Shown here piece by piece: positions 46,001-55,775 of a DNA stretch of 64,000 nucleotides. The DNA is from Sphingomonas oleivorans (GTDB lineage Bacteria > Pseudomonadota > Alphaproteobacteria > Sphingomonadales > Sphingomonadaceae), in assembly GCF_003050615.1 (NCBI RefSeq), contig NZ_NWBU01000005.1, positions 336,933 to 400,932 of the forward strand, read 5' to 3'. Positions within the stretch are counted from its first letter, which is position 1. Each line of letters opens with the position of its first letter. The notes beneath the pieces are model-generated. The model ran no database searches and was not told the origin of the DNA. It worked only from the letters and a program-made list of their open reading frames with translations. The translations under genes were made by a program, and so were the position numbers.

Positions 46001-46561
46001 ATGACCTGCATTCGCGAGGTGCGCCACTCCAAGGGGCTCACCTTGCTCGACGTGGCCCTGCGCTGCGTGCCACCGACCACCGCCCAGACGATCGGCCGTC
46101 TCGAAACCGGCATGCGCACCGTTTCGCTCAAATGGCTGAACCGCATCGCCGCCGCGTTGGAGGTCGCCCCCGCCGATCTCGTCCGCCTGGCGGGGGAGGC
46201 CGACATGCCCCTGCTGGCCGTGCTCGGTCCGGGCACGGCGCGCGTGCCGGACAAGCGGAAATTCCTTCCCCTCCCCCGGCCGCGGCGCGGCTTCGTCGCG
46301 ATCGCGGTGGAATCCGCCTGCGGCGATTATCGCGCGGGCGACACCTTATGGTGCGAACGCCTTCCTCCGTCGCGCTTCGCCGCCGCACTCAACCATGATG
46401 TGCTAGTCCCGCGCACGGCCGGGCGCTTCCTGTTCGGCCGGCTGGTCGGCCGCCAGCCCGGCCTGCTCAAGCTGCTCCTGCCCGGCAAGGGCGGCCGCGA
46501 GATCCTCATCCTCGATCCACCCTGGCTCGCAATGGCCGTCCGCCTGCTGCGCGATCTCTGA
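46001..46561 (+). CDS. XRE-type helix-turn-helix regulator with a LexA/S24-like C-terminal domain
   Basis: 186 residues from the second of two adjacent ATGs, behind GGGGAGG. The N-terminal HTH is IREVRHSKGLTLLDVALRCV then TIGRLETGMRTVSLKWLNRI and AAALEVAPADLVRLAG. The C-terminal half (about 85-180) has the S24 outline (FVAIAVESACGDYRAGDTLW), but the usual catalytic Ser-Met and Lys are not apparent, so self-cleavage is doubtful. Such proteins often control phage or stress genes; none is adjacent. tRNA-Val follows after 21 bases on the other strand. Confidence 0.78.
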   Translation: MTCIREVRHSKGLTLLDVALRCVPPTTAQTIGRLETGMRTVSLKWLNRIAAALEVAPADLVRLAGEADMPLLAVLGPGTARVPDKRKFLPLPRPRRGFVAIAVESACGDYRAGDTLWCERLPPSRFAAALNHDVLVPRTAGRFLFGRLVGRQPGLLKLLLPGKGGREILILDPPWLAMAVRLLRDL

Positions 46562-46581
46562 TTCTTCGACGGAGAGGCCGG

Positions 46582-46657
46582 TGGTGGGCGGTGACGGGCT
46601 CGAACCGCCGACCCGCTCGGTGTAAACGAGCTGCTCTACCAACTGAGCTAACCGCCC
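46582..46657 (-). tRNA. tRNA-Val, anticodon TAC
   Basis: Minus-strand cloverleaf of 76 bases with encoded CCA. The acceptor stem is GGGCGGT/ACCGCCC, the D arm has AGCTCAGTTGGTAGAGC, the anticodon arm is GCTCG-TTTACAC-CGAGC giving TAC, and the T arm has GTTCGAGC. With the GAC tRNA at 18.1 kb the window supplies two valine isoacceptors. Confidence 0.96.
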
Positions 46658-46698
46658 CGGCCGCACGCCGATGCCATCATGCGCGCAAAAGGGCAAGC

Positions 46699-47616
46699 TC
46701 AGCCGACATGAACACCGATCTTGGCGAGCGTCCGCATATAGGCCGCCATGCCCTCGGCGGCGGCATCGGAAAGCTCGATGAACACGCGCCGCCCGTCATG
46801 CGGGTCCGCCACGCGGATGAGCAGCCCTTCGTCGGTCAGCATCTTGATCCAGCGCAGCGCGGTCGTGGGCGGCACCGCGGCGGCGATGCACAGGCTCGAT
46901 ACCGCCACTTTGCGCGCATCGAGTCGCGCCGCCATCAGATCGAGCAGCATGTCCCAGGCGGGATCGGCGAACAGGGCGGAATCGAAATATTGGTCGCGCA
47001 GCCGCCGGGCGCGAATCAGCGTGCGGATCGCCGCGCTGGTCAGCGGCGCCTTCTCCTCGCCCTCGGGCGCGGCGGGCCGCTCCCGGGTCCGGCGCGCGTC
47101 GGTGGCGGACAGCGCCGACAGCGTCCGCGCGATCCGCCCCACTTCCTCGCTCAACTGCTTCAACTGCACCGTCTCCCCCCTGCCCCGCTCGTGCAGGCTC
47201 ATGCCGCGCCCGGCGAGCAGCGCGCCCATCGCCGCCGCGCGGTCGGCCGCGTCCGGCTGGCACAGCAGGATCATGTCGCCATGCGTCGCCCGCGCCGCCG
47301 CCGCGTCGATCAGTTGCGCGGGGATGCTGACGATGCTGCCATGCCGACCCATGCGCGCCTCCTGGTCCAGCCGGTCGAGCAGCCGGTCGAGAATCTCGCC
47401 AGGATCGTCCTGCAGCTCGACGATCACGCCATCGAGCGCGGCCTGCGCGTCCAGCCGGCCGAGCGCCTCTCCGATCGGCAGGACGGCGCCGACGCGCCCG
47501 CCAGCCGCGCGCACCGCGGCGTCGGCAGCCGCCCCACCTTCCGCGCTGTCGGCGAAGACCAGCACGGCGGGAGCCCCGTCATAGCTCGTGAAATCCTGCC
47601 CGATCACGCCGTTCAA
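46699..47616 (-). CDS. winged-helix DNA-binding protein (MarR-like) with a degenerate receiver-like N-terminus
   Basis: 305 residues from a TTG at 47616 that has GAAGGGGG seven bases upstream; a second TTG at 47682 is also in frame. The first ~130 residues alternate strands and helices (PAVLVFADSAEGG, AALDGVIVELQDDPGEILDR), like a receiver domain lacking an obvious phospho-acceptor site. The C-terminal ~120 residues are a winged helix: KVAVSSLCIAAAVPPTTALR, WIKMLTDEGLLIRVADPHDG and RRVFIELSD, matching MarR-type wing geometry. It is likely a transcription regulator; targets are unknown. Confidence 0.8.
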   Translation of the reverse strand: MNGVIGQDFTSYDGAPAVLVFADSAEGGAAADAAVRAAGGRVGAVLPIGEALGRLDAQAALDGVIVELQDDPGEILDRLLDRLDQEARMGRHGSIVSIPAQLIDAAAARATHGDMILLCQPDAADRAAAMGALLAGRGMSLHERGRGETVQLKQLSEEVGRIARTLSALSATDARRTRERPAAPEGEEKAPLTSAAIRTLIRARRLRDQYFDSALFADPAWDMLLDLMAARLDARKVAVSSLCIAAAVPPTTALRWIKMLTDEGLLIRVADPHDGRRVFIELSDAAAEGMAAYMRTLAKIGVHVG

Positions 47617-47899
47617 TGCACTACCCCCTTCGATGTTCGACGTTCGGCCTATGTTCCCGATATAGCCGTCATTCCGGACCAAAGTCTCGCGATGCTTCCT
47701 CCGAAACGGATCAGGTGGATCCGGGGTCGCCCTCTCTCTGTTTCCCGCCCCCGGAATGTCCCGGGCGGCGGCTTTCGCATCCGGCCGGCCTTGATCCGAA
47801 ATGGAGCAACATGTCCGCCAGCTGGCTTCATATCTTCCACGGAACCGCCACGGGGACGCTCCGTTTCGCTTTGGATGCGGGACCTTCGCATAAGTCCAG

Positions 47900-48007
47900 C
47901 GTCATCCTGAACCTGTTTCAGGGCCCACCCTGCACCCCCATGACGGCGCGGATGAGAGGTGGATGCCGAAACAGGCTCGGCATGGCGATCGGGGATTATC
48001 GCAAAGG
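47900..48007. repeat. dispersed palindromic repeat, family B copy 3
   Basis: CCTGAACCTGTTTCAGG (47906-47922) and GTGGATGCCGAAACAGGCTC (47960-47979) are the two core hairpins, in the same order as at 18.7 kb. Imperfect outer arms, GGGACCTTCGCATAAG (47880-47895) and ATTATCGCAAAGGTCCC (47996-48012), extend the symmetry. It lies just upstream of the hemerythrin gene. Confidence 0.8.
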
Positions 48008-48052
48008 TCCCATGGATGCAGTCGAGGACGAAGCGCCCGGGAGGAAGGCCGA

Positions 48053-48613
48053 ATGTCCGGAAAATATGCCCCCCGCAATCATCGCGGCCATCATCGGATC
48101 GGCCGGGACGATCCCAGGGCGATCGCGCTGCTGAAGGAGGAGCATCATAAGTTCCGCCAGCTTTTCGATCGCACAGCGGCCGCCTCCGCCGATGCGCTGG
48201 TCGAGATCGCCCGCGAGCTCTGCATGCGCCTCACCGTCCATATGACGATCGAGGAGGAGATACTCTATCCCGCGCTCAAGCCCGTGATCGGCGCGGAGGA
48301 AGTGGACGAAGGCATAGTCGAGCATCAGTCCGCCAAGCGCATCATCGCCGAGCTCGAGCAGCTCGACGGCGACGAGGAGCTGTTCAGGTCCAAGGTCCAT
48401 GTGCTGGGCGAGGAGACCGTCCACCATATCGACGAGGAGGATGAGGAGCTTTTCGAGCATGGGCGCCGGGCGCATGTCGACGGCAGGCTCGATCTCGACG
48501 CGATCGGCGACCGGCTCCGCGCCCGCCAGGCCGAGCTTTATGACGAGATCGCCCGCGACGGCGAACTGGGCGAGACGCATGAGGCCATAGCCGACGAGGT
48601 AGAGAGGATCTGA
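48053..48613 (+). CDS. hemerythrin HHE domain protein
   Basis: 186 residues from the ATG at 48053 (GGGAGGAAGG upstream). The domain binds a di-iron centre through His and Glu residues placed in helices: LLKEEHHKFRQLFD, RLTVHMTIEEEILYPALKPV, IVEHQSAKRIIAELEQ and VHHIDEEDEELFEHG. The first ~20 residues are basic and His-rich (GHHRIG). Such proteins sense or store oxygen, nitric oxide or iron. It stands alone, close behind a repeat. Confidence 0.88.
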   Translation: MSGKYAPRNHRGHHRIGRDDPRAIALLKEEHHKFRQLFDRTAAASADALVEIARELCMRLTVHMTIEEEILYPALKPVIGAEEVDEGIVEHQSAKRIIAELEQLDGDEELFRSKVHVLGEETVHHIDEEDEELFEHGRRAHVDGRLDLDAIGDRLRARQAELYDEIARDGELGETHEAIADEVERI

Positions 48614-48625
48614 CGCCGGCCCGCT

Positions 48626-48654
48626 TGCGCCCCTCCCCGCACGGGGAGAGGGCG
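48626..48654. terminator. GC-rich hairpin between convergent genes
   Basis: GCGCCCCTCCCCG (48626-48638) pairs with CGGGGAGAGGGCGC (48641-48654) with one bulged A. It lies between the convergent hemerythrin and pntB genes and could end both transcripts; there is no T run. Confidence 0.55.
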
Positions 48655-48661
48655 CGGGATC

Positions 48662-50113
48662 TCAATGACCTAGCGCCTTCACGATATCCTCGACCATCTT
48701 CTTCGCGTCGGCGAGCAGCATCATCGTATTGTCGCGATAGAAGACGTCATTGTCGACGCCGGCATAGCCCACGCCGCCCATGGAGCGCTTCACGAACAGC
48801 ACGGTCTTGGCCTTCTCCACGTCCAGCACGGGCATGCCGTAAATGGGCGAGCTCTTGTCGGTCTTGGCCGCCGGATTGGTTACGTCATTGGCGCCGATCA
48901 CGAAGGCGACGTCGGTCTGCGCGAATTCGGAGTTGATGTCCTCCAGCTCGAACACCTCGTCATAAGGCACGTTCGCCTCGGCCAGCAGCACGTTCATATG
49001 GCCCGGCATGCGCCCCGCCACCGGATGGATGGCATATTTCACGCGCACGCCCTCGGCCTTCAGCAGATCGGCCATTTCGCGCAGCGCATGCTGCGCCTGG
49101 GCGACCGCCATGCCATAGCCGGGCACGATGATCACCTGCTCGGCCTGGCTCATCAGGAAAGCGGCATCCTCGGCCGAGCCGCGCTTCCACGGCCGCTCGA
49201 TCTTCTCGCCCCCGCCCGCGGGGCCCGCCTCCGCGCCGAAGCCGCCCGCGATCACGCTGATGAAGCTGCGATTCATCGCGCGGCACATGATGTAGGACAG
49301 GATCGCACCCGAAGAGCCCACCAGCGCGCCGGTGATGATCATCGCGCTATTGTGCAGCGTGAAGCCCATCGCGGCCGCCGCCCAGCCCGAATAGCTGTTC
49401 AGCATCGAGACGACGACCGGCATGTCCGCGCCGCCGATGGGGATGATCAGCAGGAAGCCGATGACGAAGCTGAGCGCGGTGACGAGAAAGAACACCCAGG
49501 GGCTCTGGTCGGTCAGGAAATAGGCGACCAGCCCCAATATCGCGGCCAGCGTGCCGAGATTGATCACATGGCGGCCGGGCAGCATGATCGGCTTGCCGCT
49601 CATATTGCCGTTGAGCTTCAGGAAGGCGATCACCGATCCGGAGAAGGTGATCGCGCCGATCGCCACGCCCAGCCCCATCTCGACCCGGCTGACCTGATGG
49701 ATGATCCCGTCCGCACCGGCGATGCCGAAGGCCAGCGGATTGAGATAGGCCGCCGCCGCCACCAGCACCGCCGCGAGGCCCACCAGCGAGTGGAAGGCGG
49801 CGACGAGCTGCGGCATCGCCGTCATCGCGATCCGCCGCGCGGTCACGAAGCCGATGCCCCCGCCGATCGCGACGGCGATCGCGATTTCGGGAAGCGAGGC
49901 GATCTCATGCGTGAGGAGCGTCGTCACGATCGCGAGCCCCATGCCGATCATGCCCAGCCGGTTGCCCCGCCGCGAGCTTTCCGGGCTGGAAAGCCCGCGC
50001 AGCGCGAGGATGAAGCAGATACCGGCGATCAGATAGGCGAGCGCGACCCAGGCGGATGCGCCCGCGCCATGCTCGGCAACGGCGGCAACGGATGCTGCGG
50101 CGGCTTCGTTCAT
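48662..50113 (-). CDS. pntB: proton-translocating NAD(P)+ transhydrogenase subunit beta
   Basis: 483 residues. About nine membrane helices fill residues 20-275 (for example VALAYLIAGICFILALRGLS and AIAVAIGGGIGFVTARRIAM). The NADP-binding domain III follows with IVPGYGMAVAQAQHALREMA near 330, HPVAGRMPGHMNVLLAEANV near 363 and GANDVTNPAA near 410. It couples hydride transfer from NADH to NADP+ with proton entry. It is separated from pntA2 by a 127-base gap containing a palindromic repeat, unlike the tight spacing elsewhere in the cluster. Confidence 0.95.
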   Translation of the reverse strand: MNEAAAASVAAVAEHGAGASAWVALAYLIAGICFILALRGLSSPESSRRGNRLGMIGMGLAIVTTLLTHEIASLPEIAIAVAIGGGIGFVTARRIAMTAMPQLVAAFHSLVGLAAVLVAAAAYLNPLAFGIAGADGIIHQVSRVEMGLGVAIGAITFSGSVIAFLKLNGNMSGKPIMLPGRHVINLGTLAAILGLVAYFLTDQSPWVFFLVTALSFVIGFLLIIPIGGADMPVVVSMLNSYSGWAAAAMGFTLHNSAMIITGALVGSSGAILSYIMCRAMNRSFISVIAGGFGAEAGPAGGGEKIERPWKRGSAEDAAFLMSQAEQVIIVPGYGMAVAQAQHALREMADLLKAEGVRVKYAIHPVAGRMPGHMNVLLAEANVPYDEVFELEDINSEFAQTDVAFVIGANDVTNPAAKTDKSSPIYGMPVLDVEKAKTVLFVKRSMGGVGYAGVDNDVFYRDNTMMLLADAKKMVEDIVKALGH

Positions 50114-50132
50114 CGTCCCTATTTCCCCCTCT

Positions 50133-50218
50133 CGTCATGCCGACGAAAGCCGGCATCCCTCCAGACCATCCCCTCGCGAAGAGGCTGGATGGGCCCCGGC
50201 CCTCGTGCCGGGATGACG
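50133..50218. repeat. palindromic repeat (family C) inside the pnt gene cluster
   Basis: Starts CGTCATGCCGACGAAAGCCG and ends GTGCCGGGATGACG; inner units ATGCCGACGAAAGCCGGCAT (50137-50156) and CCCGGCCCTCGTGCCGGG (about 50195-50212) are hairpins. The outer CGTCATGCC and GG(G)ATGACG arms resemble those of family B. It lies between pntA2 and pntB. Confidence 0.75.
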
Positions 50219-50240
50219 TTCATTCCCAAGGCAAGCGGCC

Positions 50241-50528
50241 TCAGCCCTTGCGCTCCTTCTTCTTGTACATGGCCAGCATGCGCTCGGTGACGGCGAAGCC
50301 GCCGAAAATGTTGACCGACGCCATCACCACCGCCGCCAGGCCGAGATATTTGGCGCTGGCCGATCCCGCCGCCGCGGACGCGATCAGCGCGCCGACGATG
50401 ATGACGGAGGAAATGGCGTTGGTCACCGCCATCAGCGGCGTATGGAGCGCCGGCGTCACCGACCAGACGACATAATAGCCGACGAAGCAGGCCAGCACGA
50501 ACAGCGACAATATCGAAATAAAATCCAT
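50241..50528 (-). CDS. pntA2: NAD(P)+ transhydrogenase subunit alpha, part 2 (membrane part)
   Basis: 95 residues, with three membrane helices (FISILSLFVLACFVGYYVVW; VTNAISSVIIVGALIASAAA; AVVMASVNIFGGFAVTERML). This is the membrane domain that is fused to the NAD domain in E. coli PntA but separate in many alphaproteobacteria. The ATG at 50528 has GGGGAG five bases upstream. The NAD-domain gene pntA1 lies 59 bases upstream. Confidence 0.93.
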   Translation of the reverse strand: MDFISILSLFVLACFVGYYVVWSVTPALHTPLMAVTNAISSVIIVGALIASAAAGSASAKYLGLAAVVMASVNIFGGFAVTERMLAMYKKKERKG

Positions 50529-50587
50529 GGGCACTCCCCTTTCGCCCCGCCACTCCTCGCCCCCGGAGGCGGGATGGGCTAGCCGGC

Positions 50588-51721
50588 CTAAGCCAGCAAC
50601 CGCGTGTTGACGACCTTGCCATCCTGGGTCAGCCGGATCGCCTGGCCGATCTCGTCATCTTCGGGCAGCACGGGCCGCCCCGCTTCCTTGTCCCAGAAGG
50701 CCGAAAGGAAGTTGTAGAGGTTGCGCGCGAACAGCGCCGAGGCGTCCGCCGCGAGCCGGCTCGGCACATTGCGGTGCCCGACGATCTTCACGCCATGCCG
50801 CTCGACAATCGCGCCCGCCACCGCGCCCTCGACATTGCCGCCGCTTTCGACCGCAAGGTCGACGATCACCGATCCCGGCTTCATCGTCGCGAGCTGCGCG
50901 TCGGAGATCAGCCGCGGCGCGGGGCGCCCCGGGATCAGCGCGGTGGTGATGACGATGTCCTGCTTGGCGATGTGGCTTGAAACCAGTTCGGCCTGCTTCG
51001 CCTTATATTCCTCGGACATTTCGGTGGCATAGCCGCCGCTGCCCTCGCCCTCTATGCCCTTCACCTCCTCGACGAAGATCGGCTTGGCGCCGAGCGAGAG
51101 GATCTGCTCCTTGGTCGCGCTCCGCACGTCGGTGGCGGAAACCTGCGCGCCCAGCCGCCGCGCGGTCGCGATCGCCTGCAGCCCCGCCACGCCCACACCC
51201 ATGATGAAGACGCGCGCCGCCGATACGGTACCCGCCGCGGTCATCATCATCGGAAAGGCGCGGCCATATTCGGACGCGGCATCGAGCACCGCCTTATAGC
51301 CGGCAAGGTTCGACTGGGAGGAGAGTATGTCCATCGACTGGGCGCGCGTGATGCGCGGCATGAATTCCATCGCCAGCGCCTCGAGGCCGGCCGCGGCATA
51401 GGCCTCGACCCGCGCCCGCTCGCCGAACGGATTGAGCGCCGCCACCAGCCACGCCCCGGGCTTCGCTCCGGCGAGGGTCTCCGGATCCGGCCCCTGCACG
51501 CCGAGAATGATGTCCGCCCCGGCAAGCGTCGCGGCGCGGTCGGCGACGGTCGCGCCGGCCTCGGCATAGCCCTTGTCGGAAATGGAGGCGGTCAGCCCCG
51601 CCCCCGTCTCGACGGCGAGCTGTGCGCCGAGCGCGGTCAGCTTCTTCACGGTTTCGGGGGTCGCGGCGACGCGGCGCTCGCCCGCCGCCGCCTCGCGCAG
51701 CACTGCGATCTTCACTGGCAC
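50588..51721 (-). CDS. pntA1: NAD(P)+ transhydrogenase subunit alpha, part 1 (NAD-binding part)
   Basis: 377 residues from a GTG at 51721. The alanine-dehydrogenase-like fold begins KIAVLREAAAGERRVAATPE, with SQSNLAGYKAV near 135 and the Rossmann motif VFIMGVGVAGLQAIATARRL near 170. The mobile-loop region GEGSGGYATEMSEEYKAKQA contacts domain III. It binds NADH in the cytoplasm. The gene for a small oxidase subunit lies seven bases upstream. Confidence 0.95.
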   Translation of the reverse strand: MPVKIAVLREAAAGERRVAATPETVKKLTALGAQLAVETGAGLTASISDKGYAEAGATVADRAATLAGADIILGVQGPDPETLAGAKPGAWLVAALNPFGERARVEAYAAAGLEALAMEFMPRITRAQSMDILSSQSNLAGYKAVLDAASEYGRAFPMMMTAAGTVSAARVFIMGVGVAGLQAIATARRLGAQVSATDVRSATKEQILSLGAKPIFVEEVKGIEGEGSGGYATEMSEEYKAKQAELVSSHIAKQDIVITTALIPGRPAPRLISDAQLATMKPGSVIVDLAVESGGNVEGAVAGAIVERHGVKIVGHRNVPSRLAADASALFARNLYNFLSAFWDKEAGRPVLPEDDEIGQAIRLTQDGKVVNTRLLA

Positions 51722-51728
51722 GCCCCGG

Positions 51729-51863
51729 TCAGCGCGAAATCAGAAGAAGGACGATCCCGACCAGGATCGCGCAGGCAATCGTGCCGAACTTGAAGAAGCT
51801 CAGGAAGCGCGCATAGGTCGCCTCATGCTCCTTTAGCTCGATCTTCGCGCCATTTTCGGCCAT
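51729..51863 (-). CDS. aa3-type cytochrome c oxidase subunit IV (small)
   Basis: 44 residues. It has the bacterial aa3 subunit IV pattern: a short polar start (AENGAKIELKEHEATYARFL, with the conserved HEATY core) followed by a single membrane helix (GTIACAILVGIVLLLI). The ATG at 51863 is preceded by GGGGGA at good spacing. In Paracoccus the equivalent single-helix subunit packs against the oxidase without being needed for activity. Here it heads the pnt gene cluster, seven bases before pntA1, and no other oxidase gene is in the window. Confidence 0.82.
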   Translation of the reverse strand: MAENGAKIELKEHEATYARFLSFFKFGTIACAILVGIVLLLISR

Positions 51864-51989
51864 GCTTGTCCCCCGGCTCGTCCTGAACTTTCGGGCAGGG
51901 TTCTAACGGTACCCGCCTTATGCCTCAAGGTCATGCGCCAGGTCTTTCAGGCAGGTTATTTTACACCCCCGGTCACTCGGATGGGCATT

Positions 51990-53305
<1,316 letters not shown>

Positions 53306-53336
53306 CGCCACTTATCGCCGCCCCGCCTCCGCAGGC

Positions 53337-53493
53337 CCCTTGCATAGCCCTTATCGTCATGCCGAAGGTGTTTCGGCATCCACCCCTCATCCGCGCCGGC
53401 GCGCAGATTTCACGGTGGACCCTGAAACAAGTTCAGGATGGCGGCAGATTATGCAAAGGGTCCTGCCCGCGCGGGAATGGCGATAGGATGACG
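53337..53493. repeat. dispersed palindromic repeat, family B copy 4 (inverted)
   Basis: Same element as at 18.7 and 47.9 kb but in the opposite orientation: ATGCCGAAGGTGTTTCGGCA (53359-53378) comes first and CCTGAAACAAGTTCAGG (53420-53436... region) second. GCGGATGAGGGGTGGATGCC of the other copies reads here as its complement. It fills the gap between ccrM and folP. Confidence 0.8.
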
Positions 53494-53546
53494 GGATCAT
53501 CCAACTCGGTCCAAGATCCGCCGGGGCAGCACGAGAGACCGATACC

Positions 53547-54650
53547 GTGATCATTCCCCCCGCCGCCCGCCTCTATTTCCGCCCGACCGCCTTCATCGAC
53601 GCGGCTTCCGGCGCGGCCGGCCGGTCGCTCCGCCTCGCCGGCGGCCCGCTCCATTTTTCCGCGCTGGAGGTCATCGCCCTCCTGGGCGGAAAGCGCGTCG
53701 CCCAACCCCTCATCCCCGTCGCACGCCTCCATGCCTTCCTCGCCACGCTGGACGAGGAGCAGCAGGCCGCCGCCCACGCCATCCTCGCCCGCCTCACCGC
53801 CCCGCGCGCGCCGCTCGCGCTCGGCCCGCGCACCATCCGTCTCGATCGGCCGCAGGCGATGGCGATCCTCAACATGACGCCGGACAGCTTCTCCGACGGC
53901 GGCGTCCATATCGGCGATCCCGCCGCCGCGGCCGCCGCGGGAATGGCGATGGTGGAGGCCGGCGCTGCGATCCTCGATATCGGCGGCGAATCCACTCGCC
54001 CCGGCGCCGCCACCGTGGCCGAGGATGAGGAGATGGCCCGCACCCTTCCCATCATCGAGCGGCTCGCCGCCGTCGGCGCCATAATCTCGATCGACACGCG
54101 CAAGGCCGCCGTCATGGAGGCCGCGCTCGCCGCGGGCGCGCATATCGTCAACGACGTCTCCGCCTTGTGCCACGACCCCCGCGCGCTGGAGCTGGTCGCG
54201 CGCGCGGGCTGCCCCGTCATCCTCATGCATCATCTCGGCACGCCCGCCACGATGCAGGATGCGCCGCGCTATGAGGATGTGCTGATCGACGTCCATGACT
54301 GGCTGGAGGCGCGCATCCTCGCGGCGGAGGCCGCCGGCATCGATCGGGCACGGATCATCGTCGATCCCGGCATCGGCTTCGGCAAGACGCTGCGCCACAA
54401 TCTCGCGCTGCTGAACGGCCTGTCGCTCTTCCACGGGCTGGGCTGCCCGATCCTGCTCGGCGCGAGCCGCAAGCGGCTGATCGGCGCGCTTTCGAACGAT
54501 GCCCCCGCCGATCGCCGGCTCGGCGGCTCGATCGCGCTCGCGCTATCCGGCGCGGCGCAGGGCGCGCAGCTCCTGCGCGTCCATGACGTCTTCGAAACCG
54601 TGCAGGCGCTCGACATATGGCGCGGCCTGCACGATGCGGCTTTCACTTAG
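53547..54650 (+). CDS. folP: dihydropteroate synthase
   Basis: 367 residues from a GTG at 53547. It joins p-aminobenzoate to pterin diphosphate. The TIM barrel starts near residue 95 with AILNMTPDSFSDGG, followed by DIGGESTRPGA near 145, ISIDTRK near 182, DPGIGFGK near 273 and GASRKRLIG near 305. The first ~95 residues are an extra N-terminal domain seen in several alphaproteobacterial enzymes; its role is not known. folA is 48 kb away. Confidence 0.93.
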   Translation: MIIPPAARLYFRPTAFIDAASGAAGRSLRLAGGPLHFSALEVIALLGGKRVAQPLIPVARLHAFLATLDEEQQAAAHAILARLTAPRAPLALGPRTIRLDRPQAMAILNMTPDSFSDGGVHIGDPAAAAAAGMAMVEAGAAILDIGGESTRPGAATVAEDEEMARTLPIIERLAAVGAIISIDTRKAAVMEAALAAGAHIVNDVSALCHDPRALELVARAGCPVILMHHLGTPATMQDAPRYEDVLIDVHDWLEARILAAEAAGIDRARIIVDPGIGFGKTLRHNLALLNGLSLFHGLGCPILLGASRKRLIGALSNDAPADRRLGGSIALALSGAAQGAQLLRVHDVFETVQALDIWRGLHDAAFT

Positions 54651-54709
54651 AGTTGCACCAACCGCGTTCAGCCTGAGCGCGCCAGTTCAAGCCGCCAGGC
54701 CACCTACCC

Positions 54710-55369
54710 TCAGCCGATCTCGGCGGGCTCCGGCGGCGCAGCCAGCGACGAGAACAGATCCCCGAAGGAGCGGCGATGATGCCCCGTCGATCCCAGCCGC
54801 AGGATCGCATCGCGATGCGCCGCCGTGCCGTAGCCCGCATTGCGATCCCAGGCATAGCCCGAATGGCGCATCGCCAGCCGCGCCATCAGCCGGTCGCGCA
54901 TCACCTTGGCGAGGATCGATGCGGCGGCGATCTGCGGCACCTTGCCGTCGCCGCGCACCACCGCCATCGCATCGCCCGAAAGCCCGCGCGGCACGTCCAC
55001 CCCATCGATCCGGACGGGCGCATCCATCGCCAGCCGGCGGATCGCGGCGCGCATCGCATCGAGCGTCATCGTCCTGATGCCGAACAGATCGATCGCGCGC
55101 GCCGATCGCGCCGCGAAGGCGACGCGCGCACAGCCCATGATCAGGGGATAGAGCGCCTCGCGCTCCTCGCGCGTCAATTTCTTGCTGTCGTCGAGCCGCC
55201 CCAGCACGCCCTTGGGCAGGCATTGCGGCTCGAACCATACCGCCGCCACCATCACCGGCCCGCAAAGCGCGCCGCGCCCCACCTCGTCGCAACCGATCAC
55301 GGCCGGGAACAGGCTCGCCTTCCTGCGGGCGAAGGGGCGCTCGGGCGCGGACTTGCGGGCGGTCGTCAC
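54710..55369 (-). CDS. rnhB: ribonuclease HII
   Basis: 219 residues from a GTG at 55369. It cuts RNA in RNA:DNA hybrids and single ribonucleotides in DNA. The metal-binding acidic residues are in AVIGCDEVGRGALCGPV (about 24-40) and the aspartate after VRIDGVDVP near 122; DDSKKLTREERE is the conserved second motif. It converges on folP. In many relatives rnhB sits next to ccrM; here folP lies between them. Confidence 0.95.
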   Translation of the reverse strand: MTTARKSAPERPFARRKASLFPAVIGCDEVGRGALCGPVMVAAVWFEPQCLPKGVLGRLDDSKKLTREEREALYPLIMGCARVAFAARSARAIDLFGIRTMTLDAMRAAIRRLAMDAPVRIDGVDVPRGLSGDAMAVVRGDGKVPQIAAASILAKVMRDRLMARLAMRHSGYAWDRNAGYGTAAHRDAILRLGSTGHHRRSFGDLFSSLAAPPEPAEIG

Positions 55370-55401
55370 GGGCCGCCTATGCCATTATCGGGCGGGTTCG
55401 C

Positions 55402-55599
55402 CTATAGCCCCAAAAGCCGCATCGCGGCCACGCCCAGCAGCAGCAGCGCGACCGTGAAGGAAAGCGACATCAGCCCCCAGCCGCACAGAGCGAGCATCGG
55501 CGCATGCGGGCGCTTGGCGCGCTGGTTGCGCGACATGCTGGACAGGATGAAGCTGGCAAAAAGACTATAGGCAAAGGCTGCACTGACGAGCACGCGCAT
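55402..55599 (-). CDS. small two-helix membrane protein
   Basis: 65 residues with two hydrophobic helices: VSAAFAYSLFASFILSSM, then a basic turn (SRNQRAKRPHAP), then LALCGWGLMSLSFTVALLLL. The basic turn predicts a cytoplasmic loop, with both ends outside. It is read towards rnhB, 32 bases before that gene's start, so the two may be co-transcribed. No family recognised. Confidence 0.6.
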   Translation of the reverse strand: MRVLVSAAFAYSLFASFILSSMSRNQRAKRPHAPMLALCGWGLMSLSFTVALLLLGVAAMRLLGL

Positions 55600-55775
55600 C
55601 CCCCCGGATCCGTGGAAAAATCGCCGCTAGGCAGAATTTGCGCGTCCCTGCAATCCCATGCGCGCCATTTCGGCCACTTTCCGCGACGAAAGGCGGCGGA
55701 TCGAGGGAACTTCCCGCTTTCCCGCCCGCACGACAGCCGATGATCGCTCCTCTCGCATTGCATTGCAACATTTTG

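Noticed and set aside
45744-46001. Possible 85-residue gene upstream of the XRE-type regulator
   Set aside because: Has a ribosome site, but the second half reads as random sequence and it ends inside the regulator's start; left as a note in the intergenic entry.
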